A stretch of 64,000 bases of DNA from Nymphaea colorata (lineage: Eukaryota > Streptophyta > Magnoliopsida > Nymphaeales > Nymphaeaceae): positions 5,447,500 to 5,511,499 of the forward strand of contig NC_045149.1 in assembly GCF_008831285.2 (NCBI RefSeq). Reading direction: 5' to 3'. Of the stretch, positions 1 through 10,880 are shown piece by piece. The first letter of the stretch is position 1; each line of letters starts with the position of its first letter. The notes below the pieces were generated by a model. That model was not told the origin of the DNA. It saw nothing but the letters and a program-made list of their open reading frames with translations, and ran no database searches. Made by a program: the position numbers and the translations under genes.

Positions 1-2294
1 CCGGGAGACATAGACTTTAGAAGTAGTAGGATCAACACATTTGTATCCCTTCTGAGTGGAGGAATACCCCAGGAAGACCGCCTTGATAGACCGAGGGTCA
101 AGTTTTTTGAGGGTGGGACTATGGTTATGAACAAAACAGACACACCCGAACACCCGAGGGGTAAGAGGCCAGGGATTCTGAGTAGGCCAAAGCATAGAAT
201 ACGGGAAATGACCCTGCAACACACTGGTAGGCATACGGTTAATAAGGTGGGCACTAGTGAGAAGTGCATCACCCCAGTAGCGCTTAGGAACCTGCCATGG
301 AACATAAGAGCCCGGGTGACATCCAATAAATGACGATTCTTCCGTTCAGCCACGCCATTTTGGGGAGGTGTGTAACTACAGGACGTTTCATGAACAATAC
401 CCTTGCTCTTCAAGAAATCATCTAGGGATTGAGAGACATACTCTCTAGCATTATCAGTGCGGAAAGCCTGAACAGAGGTCTGAAACTGAGTCTCAACAAA
501 AGCCACAAATTTTTTGACAATAACAGGAACTTCACTACGTTCTTTCAACAGGTACACGAACGTACAACGGGAGTAGTCATCAATAAGAGTCATAAAGTAA
601 TAAAAACCACGACAAGTGGGTACTCCCGAAGGACCCCAAACATCAGAGTGAACCAAAGCAAATGGACGAGTGGTTTTATTGAAAGAAATAGGGTACGAAG
701 CCCTAACATGTTTAGCCAACTGACACACTTCACAGGTGAATGAGTCCATAGAAACAAAATGGAAAAGCCTAGGAAACAACTTCTTAATCAACGGAAACGG
801 AAGATGACCAAGCCGCTTGTGCCATCGCATAATGGTAGATCTGTCCTCCATGCCAGACAACTGTCCACTAGTGGCTGAAATAAGAGCAGACGCAACCTGC
901 ACGGGCAATCTGTAGAGTCCTTCAATAGCCGAACCAATCCCAATCTTCTGCCCCGTCACCAAGTCCTGCAGGAAACAACGATCAGCAGAAAATATTAGAT
1001 TGCAATTGAGTTCTTTGGTAATACTGCTGACAGATAACAAATTCACAGGAATATTGGGAACATGAAGAGCATTATGAAGACAATATTTATTCAACAATGA
1101 CAAACTCCCTTTTACAGCTACAGAGATAGAAGAACCATCAGCCATAGACACACGTTGCTGTCCAGAAGACAATTTGTATTCTTGAAACATCTTAGGGTCC
1201 CCTGTCATATGATGCGTAGCTCCACTGTCAACAATCCAATCACCATGTGAGGAATTACCTGGATCACTAGTGGCAACAAGAGCTTGGGCTAACTTAGCCC
1301 CCTCAGACGTAGAAGCGTCCTCCTGAGTAGTAGACAGCCGGCTAATATACGCTTGCAATTCTTTAAGTTGATCGGAGGAAAGCTTTGATTTGACAACATT
1401 TGAAGAGCTATTCTGACTAGACTCAGGCACAGAAGGACTCCGCCGACTAGGAGGAGGACGACCCCGAACAAGCCGCCTCTCAGGGTGAAGATCCCAACAA
1501 AAATCAACAGAATGTCCCAATTTGTTGCAATGGCTACACCGTCGAGCCGGACGCTGTCCAGTCCCTGAAGCCCGACTAACAAAGGCTGAAGGAGAACACC
1601 CCTGACTGGAGTCACTATGCATCACCTGGCGTCATTGTTCCTCAGATTCCACTCGAGCATACACCTCTTCACTCCCAGGAATCTCATCACAGTTGAGAAT
1701 TTGACTCCGAATGGATTCAAACTCATCACGCAGACCTCCAAGGAAAAGAAAAGTACGATCCATCCATTCCTTGTCCCAGTACAAGGCATGATCAGAACCA
1801 CAGTGCCAGTCATCATTCACATGATAGTCGAGTTCCTCCCATTTAGTCTTCAGGGCCGCAAAATAAGATGCCACAGACAAATCACCCTGTTTAAGAGAGT
1901 AGATGCTGCGTTTAATCTGATACGTACGCAAAACTCCCTTCTTACGACCATACATCCTTGCGAGTACCGTCCACATATCATAAGAAGTCGACTTCCACAG
2001 AATAAGTGGCTGAATATCAGCAGAAACAGAGCTAATGATCCACACCTTAACTTGACTGTCTTCCAACACCCAAGTTGTCCATCGAGGATCTGTTTTACTA
2101 GGTGCCGGTTTCTCCCCTGTGATATAGGGAAGGCGACCACGACTAGTTATCCCAATTTCAAGTGTGGCAGACCAAGAGAGATAGTTGTCTTTAGTCAAGC
2201 GAATAGACGTGACCTGAACCGGTAAGTTCTCGCTCTTGGTAGTATTGCTCATGTCGAAGGCAACATCCATCTTGGGAGTCATCTCGTCGGCCAT
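1..2294 (-). pseudogene. Copia A gag-protease-integrase polyprotein, partial and interrupted
   Basis: The first ATG is at 2294 (begins MADEMTPKMDVAFD). The first 220 residues resemble the Copia gag domain, with the typical LTKDNYLSWSATLE segment. A TGA at 1634-1632 breaks the frame; the same frame reopens at once. A CCHC knuckle (CSHCNKLGHSVDFC) lies near 1531-1490. The aspartic protease motif DSGATHHMT lies near 1232-1206. The GAG-pre-integrase zinc part (H-H then CEVCQLAKH) and the integrase core (FALVHSDVWGP, then FRTDNAREY and NGVAERKNRHLLD) follow. Near 293-302 the frame shifts by one base, and the integrase C-terminus (RVFGCVCFVHNH, VFLGYS) continues in the next frame to base 1. The stop plus the frameshift make it non-functional as read, unless one is an assembly error. 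Confidence 0.92.
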
Positions 2295-2299
2295 CACGT

Positions 2300-2647
2300 T
2301 CACCAAAGAGAAACACTACCCAGGACCAGGGAACACGACCGGGTGGTGAGCCCAAGAGCCACGACGATGGCAATGCGCAGGCGACGGCTGCGGCGCTGGA
2401 CAGAGGCAACGGCGATGCTAGACAAGGCAGCAGCGCTTGACCAGGCGAGGCGGCGGCGGCGCTGGGCTGGGCGACGGCGGCGCTGGGCTGGGCGACGGCG
2501 ACGCTGCACACAGCGACGGCGTTAGCGCAGGAATAGGCGATGAAGGCGACGAAAATAGCAGAGACGGCGGCCGGCAATGGAAACTCCAACAGCGGCGGAA
2601 AAAGAAGGCAGAAACGTTACTGGCACACCAACAGTCTCACACGCGCT
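2300..2647 (-). other. GC-rich untranslated leader of Copia A
   Basis: It lies between the primer site and the gag ATG. It is much more GC-rich than its surroundings and holds short direct repeats (about 2455-2510) built on GGCGACGGCGGCGCTGGGCT. Long open frames on both strands here come from the lack of AT-rich stop codons and are not supported as genes. Confidence 0.7.
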
Positions 2648-2660
2648 GGCTCTGATACCA
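2648..2660 (-). other. Primer binding site of Copia A
   Basis: The minus strand reads TGGTATCAGAGCC directly after the LTR end (…CCTACA). This is the usual complement of the 3' end of initiator methionine tRNA, which primes reverse transcription in plant Copia elements. Confidence 0.92.
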
Positions 2661-2937
2661 TGTAGGAACACGCAACGGAAAGGAGAAACGGAGAAGAAAC
2701 ACACGATATACGTGGAAAACCTCAAGAAGTGGTGAAAAACCAAGGAGAAGCTCTAACCTAGGGGCAACACCGCAACCCTAGGAGAGAGAATATTATTTTC
2801 ACTTAATCACCAATTACACAATAAGTGAGATTATATAAGAGGGAGACCCGCCTAGGGCACCGAGCCACTCTCGGTACCCGCGCCCATGGGACCGGGTCCA
2901 TATCTAGACCCGGTTCCCTATACAAGATATTCTAACA
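2661..2937 (-). repeat. 5' LTR of Copia A (277 bp)
   Basis: The minus strand begins TGTTAGAATATCTTG and ends CCTACA next to the primer site, giving the canonical TG…CA ends. A TATA-like TATATAA lies on the minus strand at about 2839-2832 and could be the element's promoter. The partner LTR is not in the window, so its age cannot be estimated. The outer flank 2938-2942 (agcta) is the candidate target duplication. Confidence 0.9.
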
Positions 2938-2991
2938 AGCTATATCACATGCAGTCCCCCTTATGTATATCACCAATGCACAACAACATCC

Positions 2992-3249
2992 CACAGAAAA
3001 TAACCAAGGCCTCCTTCACGCAAACTTGAGCAGACAAAACAGCAAACGTGCAGTTTTATACACTTCTTCAAACAGGCTTGAGCAGGACGAACAGCTAACT
3101 ATTTTTCAGCCATAGAATCTCACAGAAAATAACCAAGACTTCCTTCACGCAAACTTGAGCAGACAAAATAGCAAACGTGCAGTTTTATGTACTTCTTCAA
3201 CCAGGCTTGAGTAGAACGAACAACTAACTATTTTTCAGCCATAGAATCT
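2992..3249. repeat. 129-bp tandem duplication in the Copia B leader
   Basis: Units 2992-3120 and 3121-3249 both begin CACAGAAAATAACCAAG and both end TTTTTCAGCCATAGAATCT. They differ by only about ten substitutions by eye, so the duplication is direct and head to tail. Confidence 0.95.
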
Positions 3250-3543
3250 CTACTTCATATTCATTTAAACGTGATATCAAACTTCAACTTTGGTGCTTCA
3301 TTGCACAATATTAAAGACAGTAATAGAAAACTCAAACTTGCCTGCTCATTACGACTCCAACTATGCTGCTCCACCAGACGACATACCTTCAAAACCCTAG
3401 GTTGAGATATGAGAGACAAGGCTGATCAGACGTGCCTGCCCAAAGACGTACCTGCCCAAAGAGCTCAGATCAAGGCTGATCAGACGTGAGAGTAGAAAAG
3501 AGAAGAGAAGAACACCACCGCCCTAGCCAATCAGACGTCCATT

Positions 3544-3556
3544 GGCTCTAATACCA
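3544..3556 (-). other. Primer binding site of Copia B
   Basis: The minus strand reads TGGTATTAGAGCC next to the LTR end, a common variant of the initiator-Met tRNA primer site in plant Copia elements. Confidence 0.85.
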
Positions 3557-3779
3557 TGTTGAACGATGGAGGAAGAAACGAGAGAGAGAGAGAGAGAGAG
3601 GGACAAAAAAGAGTTCCTTCCATTATCGTACCCTATTCTCTACTTAAAGAGAGATTAGGGATCGGTTGGAGTCTTTACACAAGAGGGACACATAAAGTTG
3701 TAAAAAGACAAAGGAAGACTCTAACTTTTAAATAATCAAAAAACTACCACACTTAAAAATAAACTTTCTAATTTCAACA
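3557..3779 (-). repeat. 5' LTR of Copia B (223 bp)
   Basis: The plus strand begins TGTTGAACGATGG and ends AATTTCAACA, so the element-sense LTR begins TGTTGAAATTAG and ends in CA. It contains a (GA)n run near 3580-3600. The sequence differs from the Copia A LTR, so B belongs to another family. Confidence 0.82.
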
Positions 3780-3879
3780 TCATGATTAGAAATTTAGAAG
3801 CAAGGGTGTTCAACTAGTTGCACCTCATCAAGGTCGTGAATCTAGTTTAATGCAACACATGGCCTAATGTGGGAGCAAA

Positions 3880-4465
3880 CTTGGCTGCGAGACTAGTTGG
3901 TGATGCATGAGTTCACTATTGTTACTCTAGACAACTTTGATGTTACTGTTGGAGCTGAGTTATTCATACAAGCCAAGGCAGTGACATTATCCCACTTGCG
4001 GAATGCTAATGATCTCATATAAGGTGGCTCCCTACACTTTCTCTATTGTACGAGGTTCTGTCTCTGGGCCATCAGTCTCTCCCTAGGAGTCTTTCTAGCA
4101 ATTAAAGGACTAGGGTTGCACTGAGGAGAGATGACTTATCGTGCCCGCATTCGATGTTGGATGAGGCCAGACCCAGGTAGAGAGTATCTAAGATAATGAA
4201 ACAACAATTGCAAGAGCACAAGGATGTGATGCCTACAAAGTTGCCAAAGGTATTGAGGACTCAAAGGGACATTGATCAAGCCATTGAATTGCCGCCTAGG
4301 TATCGGCCCCCTAGGTATCTGCCCCCAACTCAAGACCCTCATTAGATGGACCCTCCAAAGTTGACAGAACTTCATTGGCAACTTAAGGTGTTGCTCGAGG
4401 CTGGCTTCATCCAGCCTAGCACCTTATGAAGCCTTGGTACTATTCCAAAAGAAAAGGATGTGTCA
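3880..4465 (+). pseudogene. Decayed Ty3/Gypsy pol fragment (protease to start of reverse transcriptase)
   Basis: Around 3913-3995 one frame reads like the end of a Gypsy protease (FTIVTLDNFDVTVGAE, then LFIQAKAV). Around 4197-4440 the frame resembles the segment before the reverse transcriptase: LQEHKDVMP, RDIDQAIELPP, then a stop, then LKVLLEAGFIQPS. About 4445-4465 reads FQKKKD-like just where the catalytic domain would begin, and the similarity then stops. There are several stops and frame changes, no LTRs and no downstream domains. This is an old truncated remnant in the opposite orientation to the Copia elements to its left. Confidence 0.8.
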
Positions 4466-6587
4466 CACATGATACTTGTGGAAATTTAGAGCCTGCAAAT
4501 ATGTTCAGAAAAATATCACAGATTTTCAAAATGTACCAGAAATAAATATTGTGATGTTACTTGATTCCTCATAGTTATTGATTGGTTAGAGTTGCTCCCA
4601 AATCCTTCATCTTTCTTACAATGTTGAAGTAGAATTATTGGTTGAATGCTACTATACCGCATCAAGGTGTTGAGACTGCATTCTTTAGTCAGGATAGAAG
4701 GGCAATCAATCAATTAGGAGTGGAGGCCAAGCAGAAATTATTTTGGCTTTCACTCAAGTTTATCTCTTTTATTTCCCAGCCCATTGATGGATTTGCTACA
4801 AAACAGTCCTCCTGTTGCCAGGAATCAAGTATCCAAGAGTTGTTCCTCTTTGCCTCAAGTCATCTTCAAGAAAGGTGCAACTTAACTACCAACATGGAAT
4901 GCCAACGTTTTTCTTTGGATTGGTCAATGGCAACTTCTTCTAGCAGAGACTCATTCCTAGGGAAAAGACATCTGAGTAGTTCTCAAAAGATAATCAGTGA
5001 AGAAGTGTGGCTTTGCCATTTTAGAATGAAATAAAAAGGATTTGAATAGGACCCGGAGGAGAGTTTTCTTGTTAATGAAAGCAAGGTTGTGGTCAAGTAG
5101 AAGTAGATGTTCTTCCTAGTAGCCCCTGACACCATATTGAGGTGGATCATTTAGAAATGATTGGTTTTGTTTTGTTGCTTACCATAGGGGGAATAATATC
5201 AACAAAATATAATAATAAAGTAGCCATAATGCTTTTGTAAGAAAACATTAGTAGGAAACTCAAATTTTCATAAATTCTTCATTAATCTGTATACTTTTAG
5301 AACTTCTTGAATTTCTGGGACTTACCTAAGAAATTTTAGACTTTCAAGAAAAGTCTTCTTGAGGATGATGTTTATGACTATAAGTTGATTAGACTCTCTT
5401 CATGTGGTTCTTTTGAAGCCCAGTTATGGGTCGGATCTTTAAGCTAGTATAGACGTAACCTTTTATATTTAAAATTAAAATCAACCTTTTACATTTTAAA
5501 TTATAATTCTTTACCTAACAAAACACAAGTCTTACCTCATAACTGGGTTTGAAAATATCCAAGCTTGACTTTTACACTTTGGTAATGACAGCCATAAAGA
5601 CTTCCCTATGGACCCTCAGGCAGATCTGCCACATGGGAATTCCTATGCTTGCCCTCAACAGCTGTGCTCCCCTGCCCCCACCCTTCTCCCCCCCGCCCCC
5701 CCCCCCCCCCCCCTGGCCCAAAAAAAAACCAAAACCCCCAAATTGGAGTAGAACACACCCAGCATCTGCTCACAAACTGCTGTGAGCCTTGCAAACTAAA
5801 CAAAGAAAACATGTGTGGTCTCTGATAAATGACATGTACATTCATATGACAGCTTGAAAACCTATTTTTCCAACTGCAGATATGGATAAAGAGGGATGTA
5901 TAATCACCAAGAGGTAAAACATTGATCCAGAGATCATACATGGAAGGATGAGATCGCATATTTTAACTATAATGTGAATGAACAAAAAGGCAAAAGCCAC
6001 TGATTGAATAAGACAATGCAGATTTAACATCCAGCCAATGACCACTTAAACTTCTGACAACCACTCCTACCGTGTTTAACATGGTTTTCCTTTGTTCTTG
6101 TTTTGGTGGTTAAGCGACAATCACAGCTTATCCCAGTTATTTAATGTTCAATCGGATTTTTCTCTTTCCAAAAACAATGAAGAAAGATGAAGCACAATTA
6201 TCTAACAAACTGAAACCTTTTCCAAATAATTGAAAGTGAAGATAATAAATGCAGGTATCACCATGAACCATAACTTGTGCTTCCTTGGTGTAGAATTCTT
6301 GAATGCTAAACAGGAAAGATGAGGTGAAATGAGTAATTTATGCTCAGGTAGACAGGTAAAACCCAAACTATTTAACTAGATGATATGCAAAGGCGTTCTA
6401 CGAAGCTGGTATATCAGAAACCCCAAATTTCCAGTTTGGGCACTCCTAGTTCTTCGATTCACGGTAATTCATCCTTTTCTCCGCAGATTGAAGGTTGTCC
6501 CTTATGGGGATTCCCTTACAAGTAAACCGAGACCAAAAGGAAGAAAGATTTGAAAAAAAAAAAAACAGAAAGGGCTTTAGTTAGTAC
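4466..6587. other. No gene recognised; low-complexity runs
   Basis: I see no coding similarity on either strand. A long C run (about 5690-5713) followed by an A run makes a spurious proline-rich frame. A frame at 4642-5034 matches no family I know. If the cyclophilin exon just downstream belongs to a live gene, this stretch would be part of its first intron. Confidence 0.5.
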
Positions 6588-6807
6588 CGGTGCCGGTACC
6601 AGTGGGGTCTCCGCCCTGGACCAGGAAAGACTTGATGATCCGGTGGAAGATGGTGTTGTCATAGTAACCCTCCATGGCCAGCTGAACGAAGTTTCTTACA
6701 GCCTTGGGTGCCTCCTTGGGCCACAACTCGATGTCAATGGGCCCCATGGTTGTATTCATCACCACCTTTCCCTTCGTCGGTGGCTCCAGAACATAGATGG
6801 AAGACAT
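6588..6807 (-). CDS. CYP57: First exon of a CYP57/CWC27-type cyclophilin (peptidyl-prolyl isomerase)
   Basis: From the ATG at 6807 the frame reads [20 protein letters not shown], then the cyclophilin segment [19 protein letters not shown], then [20 protein letters not shown]. This matches the N-terminus of the spliceosome-associated cyclophilin class known as CYP57 in Arabidopsis and CWC27 in animals. FHRII contains the conserved catalytic arginine. The exon ends at 6588 in ACCG followed by GTACTAAC, a plausible donor at the point where the family continues with G-E-S. I found no later exon anywhere to the left in the window, where Copia and Gypsy pieces lie. Either the gene has a very long, transposon-filled first intron, or this is a truncated copy. 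A GAT-type microsatellite upstream extends the open frame, but MSS is the family start. Confidence 0.85.
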
Positions 6808-6811
6808 GATG

Positions 6812-6837
6812 GCTACGATGATGATGATGATGATGAT
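6812..6837. repeat. GAT trinucleotide microsatellite
   Basis: An uninterrupted GATGAT run just upstream of the cyclophilin ATG. On the minus strand it is ATC repeats and, read in frame, would add a run of isoleucines, which is not part of the protein family. Confidence 0.9.
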
Positions 6838-7141
6838 TCCCACTCTAGACCAGTGGTCTCATTCCCCTCTCTGCCTCCTCCTCCTCCTCCTCCGCCTGCG
6901 CGGCCTAACCAACTGAGGATCTTTTAGCCTACACTTTTGGAAGGAATACTTTAAACGGGAAATACAGGACGGCCACCCCTCCTGCGCGGCAGACTAAACG
7001 TTAGTAGCCGATGCCGCTGTTAATGTTAGCCCATCGAGTGGAACATTGAAGGGTTTGGAGGTGCGAAGTCCGTCAATAGATTTCGTTTCTAATTACAAGC
7101 AAATTAAAAAGCCTTCCATCAACGCTACGTGCAATTGGAAG

Positions 7142-7423
7142 CAAGCCTACGCTCGATCGGACTCGAGTTTGGACCCGAAAAAACCAGCTTGAACCAGCCC
7201 GATAATGTATCGAGCTGGCTTGGGTCTGTCAGACGGGACCTGATTTGATCAGATTAATTTTTTTATTTTATTTTTATTTAATAATGATGTATATTTTGTT
7301 ATTAAAAATATATTTTATATTTTAAAAATTTATTCATATTTTATTTTTTATTTTAACCAGGCAGAGCAGGATCGAACCTGCACTCGGGTTTCGGGCATCG
7401 AGCTAGCGGGATGCGCAGGCCTA
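7142..7423. mobile_element. hAT-like MITE, family copy 1 (282 bp)
   Basis: GC-rich ends flank an AT-rich core of about 110 bp. The left end CAAGCCTACGCTCGATC and the complement of the right end TAGGCCTGCGCATCCCGC are diverged inverted repeats. Flanking 8-mers attggaag (7134-7141) and attgaaag (7424-7431) agree at seven of eight bases. Core and ends resemble the copies at 21118-21484 and 62266-62544. Confidence 0.72.
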
Positions 7424-7591
7424 ATTGAAAGGGCGGTGGATTAGGAAGCATTTGGAAGTGTACATAAAAATGATGCGATAAACAGACTAGTATAAAATAG
7501 TTAATTTTGTAAATGCATTCACATATTCTGAAATAAAAAACAGTTAAAAGGTTGTCATTTTGTAAATGCAAATACATTCTACAAACTCATT

Positions 7592-9258
7592 CACCTATTC
7601 CGAAATAAAAGTGGATTCCAAATGCACCCTCAATTGCTTTTTGCATGCGCCACTACTATTTAAATTCTTGTTTATGAAACAACTTCAGTTTTCCCACTTG
7701 ATGAAAAAAGATTGAACGCAATTTTGCTTGATACAAGCATTCAATGAGCTGTTCGCCAACAACATTTCTTGCAAAGAAAAAATACACGCAATTTTGTTTG
7801 ATACAAGCTTTCAATGAGCTGTTCGCCGACAACATTTCTTGCAAAGAACAAATCCAAGGTATGTAAATGACATTGGGTTATAAATTAGTTCGTCTACGGA
7901 CAAGAGGAAGTACTTATGGTGCTGACATCGTTTGTTAAACATTGTGCAGAATGCATTTGAAAGATAGAAAGTAAAGGATATTATGTCAAAGTATAAGTTG
8001 ACTGGAGTGGATATTTATTGGTCACTATTGCATCCAATAAAAGAGATAACAGGTTGTTACAACTGACATGTCCACACATTCTTAATCTTCCCTTATGTTA
8101 AACTCGAGTAACATGTATGAAAACATTGTTATTATTCTAGATTTTTCTTCATCATGATCTGCATATAAAATGTTATGAAAGACATGTCCACTATAATTTT
8201 ATTGCTGCTACATACCTTTATCTAACTTATTCATTGTAAGTGAGTGAAACTATCAGCACTTTCACATAACGTACCGATATTGCATTTTGCAAATGAAAAT
8301 GCTTTACCATTATTGCATAAAGGCTATTAGTATATCATGATGGCATACAGCTACTCCAACTACTATTACCACTTTAATGAAAACGCTATCAGCATAGCAT
8401 TACCACATGCAACTATGGTTGTTTCTGCTATCATTTTAAGGTAAACAACATTAGTAAAGCGCTATTGCGTTTATTTTTTATAATCTCTTACTATTTCAAG
8501 CTAAATGGTATAAGTAAATCGATAGTGCATATAATTTTGCTAATCTCTTGCCATTTGAATGCAAAACATCATCAGTTATGCCAGTGTTACAATTTTAATG
8601 TAAACCCTATTAGCAAAGTGTTATTGTGTGTAGTTTCTTTAGTGTCTGTATCATTTTAACATAAGCACTATCGATATGGAGTTACTGCATGTAGTTACAC
8701 CTTTGAAAGCAATGTAGGGCATTTGATATCAAAGGGCAATATCATCACTACATGTGCAAATTATTTGTAAAGTTATTGTATTTTCTGTAGACATTGTTAT
8801 TTTTGTGAGGATGATACAATGTGCAACGTATATGGCTAGCTAATTTATGGATTATAAATACAATGTTAATATTGAGGATGACAAGGATGATACAATGGAG
8901 ATTGTCGATAAAAAGCATACAAGCAACAGTTGTGGTTGAAGATGATTTCCAACAAGGCAGTAATATGTCAGATGCATATGTAGAAGATCACAGTATTTCA
9001 TTATTTGCACATATAGATGAAGGTATTGGTGAATGTTCTTATGCATGGGAAGATATGGTTGCTTTGTACAAAGCAGAGGAATGGGTTCCTATTGATGAGG
9101 ATATGCACGAACATCACATTGGTGAGTTTGATGCATGTGAGGAACTTTAAAGTTACATGCACAAATATGGTAGTGTTGACTTTAATACAAGCGAGCATAT
9201 TTCTAATGAGTGTGGACATGAGGAGAGTATTTCAACAAATATGCACATGTAGGAACAA
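7592..9258 (+). repeat. Left inverted arm of the Mutator-like element
   Basis: It pairs with 17110-18600 in opposite orientation. From about 8220 to 8700 it consists of degenerate repeats of roughly 85 bp built around motifs such as AGCGCTATTGCGT and GCTATCATTTTAA. The inner end (8935-9150) overlaps an open frame (VVEDDF, then LFAHIDEGIGECSYAWED) that is also present, but broken, in the right arm. Confidence 0.82.
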
Positions 9259-9259
9259 G

Positions 9260-9704
9260 TAGGGATGTCAACAGATTGGATTCAAATAAGATACTCTTAA
9301 CCATATCCACTTTTTCGAATGTTCACATATTTAGATTCGAATTTGGATTTGAATACAAATAAAAAAAAGTCATATCCAAACCTGAATTCAAATCTAAAAA
9401 CCAATTTACAATCCAAATCCGAACTGAAGCTTATTTTGAACCAAAATTTGCCAATTTTCAAAATGTAAGAACGTTAGATATAGGATATTTGTCTAAAAAT
9501 AAATTTGATATGAATCAATATTCGATTATGATTGAGTATTTTTGTATATCCAAATCTGAATCTAAATCAGAATCAATTGGATGTCATTTCTTAAATTCGA
9601 ATCTGATCCAATTTCTTAATCAAATATTAAAGTTTTTTTATATCTGTATTTTTTTATCGGTTCAGTCTGATATCCAATTAACATAAGATGTATTGACATC
9701 CCTA
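9260..9704. mobile_element. MITE-like insertion with TAGGGATGTCAA ends
   Basis: The left end TAGGGATGTCAA (9260-9271) and the right end TTGACATCCCTA (9693-9704) are perfect 12-bp inverted repeats. The interior is AT-rich with repeated CCAAATC/GATTTGG-type motifs and no coding frame. Flanks GGAACAAG and GGAAGAGG match at six of eight bases, so the target duplication is uncertain. It interrupts the region between the left arm and the transposase. Confidence 0.75.
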
Positions 9705-9740
9705 GGAAGAGGCAGTTATAAGTTTGATGTCATACGTGCA

Positions 9741-10880
9741 TGAATGGAATTCAATGACAATGAACGTGTCTTCATACATTGCAACAACTATGCACTTACC
9801 CATGAGTTTAGTGTTATGATGGAGGGAGAAGAGAAAAAATTGCAAAAGGGATTATTGTGAGAAGGATTTACATATACTCAAAAGAAGGATTTCTTGAAGC
9901 ACAACAAGACCAAGCAAATTTACAAAGAAAATTCAACATGTGGATGCTCCAAAGATGGTGGTTAGGAGGCTTCGAAACATCAGACTTTATGTTAGGGCCT
10001 TTCTTGCTGATCACAACCATCCCTTGGCCCCTCGTCTGGCCCTCATGTTGAGGTCACATTGGACAGTAATACGTAATGCAGCAATCCGAGAGTCAGCATC
10101 CAATGCTAGTATTGCTCGAAGGTAGGCTTATAGTTACACTAGAAAGTTGGATGATGGATGTGAGAATGTACCTTTTACACCTTTCGATATAACGAATGAC
10201 CTTCAATGAAGGAGAGATAGAGTTATGAAGAATGGTGAAGTACAAGTCATTATAAGCTGTCTCAAAAAAAAGTCAAGCATTGGCCCTGGTTTTTATATTG
10301 AGTGATGAGGATAGATACATAAGAAACATGTTTTAGGTAGACACTTTATCACGATTAGACTGTAAGTGATTCAATGATGTTTTTGTCTTTAAACCACACT
10401 GAATATGGACATCACCAACAACCTTTTGCACAGTTTGTGGGCATTAACCATCATGTGCAAAGCTGCATGTTTGGCAGTTTGTGTGCGTTTCTTGAGCAAT
10501 GTAAAATGTTTTTGCAGAATCTTAGTGGAAACAAGATAGAACATTGGTTGCAAAGTATTTTCAATAGTTTCTGTGATGATAGGGATCAATGTGTTGATGC
10601 ATGCCAACAGTCTATGAATGGGTGAAAATTAAAGCTCTTGCAACCATCAATTATGAAATGGAAGTAATCACTTTCAAGGACAACATGGTCAAATACTGTG
10701 TAGATGTCTACATTGTCACATACAACAGGAAAAGCATCATGCTTATTACTCTTGTACAAAGTTCAAATATAGTGTTCTTTGTCACCATGCAATAAAGGTA
10801 TTAAACTGAAAAAAATCTTACGGAGTTACCCACAATGTATATGAAGTGACAATGGACTAAAGGGTGAACAAATAAGCCAA
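9741..10880 (+). pseudogene. FAR1/FRS-type Mutator transposase, decayed
   Basis: The pieces appear in family order but in shifting frames. A FAR1 DNA-binding part runs about 9747-10130 (EFNDNERVF, NYALTHEFS, then VVRRLRN, VRAFLADHNHPLAP). The linker has DITNDLQ and RVMKNGEVQ (about 10180-10250). The transposase core runs about 10330-10500 (QPFAQFVGINHHVQSCMFG). Then come an EMEVITFKDN segment (about 10657) and a SWIM-like zinc finger (SCTKFKY, VLCHHAIKVLN, about 10750-10803) with one cysteine lost, and finally LPTMYMK and QWTKGVNK (about 10826-10870). Many stops and frameshifts rule out function. The same fold in domesticated form gives the light-signalling factors FHY3 and FAR1; position between inverted arms marks this copy as the transposon's own enzyme. 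Confidence 0.85.

Larger units (their letters stand above)
1..2937 (-). mobile_element. Copia A: LTR retrotransposon, 5' part, leaves the window at base 1
   Basis: Read on the minus strand the order is 5' LTR (2937-2661), initiator-Met tRNA primer site (2660-2648), GC-rich leader, gag (from 2294), CCHC knuckle, protease and integrase. Reverse transcriptase, RNase H and the 3' LTR lie outside the window. Gag-protease-integrase order is that of Ty1/Copia. It has one in-frame stop and one frameshift, so this copy cannot make an intact polyprotein, yet most of the reading frame survives, which suggests a fairly recent insertion. It appears to sit inside the leader of Copia B. Confidence 0.93.
2938..3556 (-). 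mobile_element. Copia B: 5' internal leader, split by Copia A
   Basis: This stretch lies between Copia A and the primer site and LTR of a second element in the same orientation. It has no coding frame. It holds a 129-bp tandem duplication (2992-3120 and 3121-3249) and several copies of GATCAGACGT near 3420-3540. I infer it is the untranslated leader of Copia B, interrupted when Copia A inserted; the rest of B would lie beyond the window. Confidence 0.65.

Noticed and set aside
1617-2225. 202-residue plus-strand frame
   Set aside because: It is antisense to the well supported gag of Copia A and has no similarity of its own.
2300-2655. Long open frames on both strands in the GC-rich leader of Copia A
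   Set aside because: They come from GC-rich short repeats that lack stop codons; no domain is visible and the position between primer site and gag is normally untranslated.
4642-5034. 130-residue plus-strand frame downstream of the Gypsy remnant
   Set aside because: I looked for RNase H and integrase motifs that should follow and found none; no other family recognised.
5549-5785. Proline-rich frame
   Set aside because: It is produced by a C homopolymer and an A run; no conserved sequence on either side.
6808-6843. N-terminal extension of the cyclophilin with an isoleucine run
   Set aside because: It is an ATC microsatellite read in frame; the family starts at MSS and the extension lacks its own ATG at the outer end.
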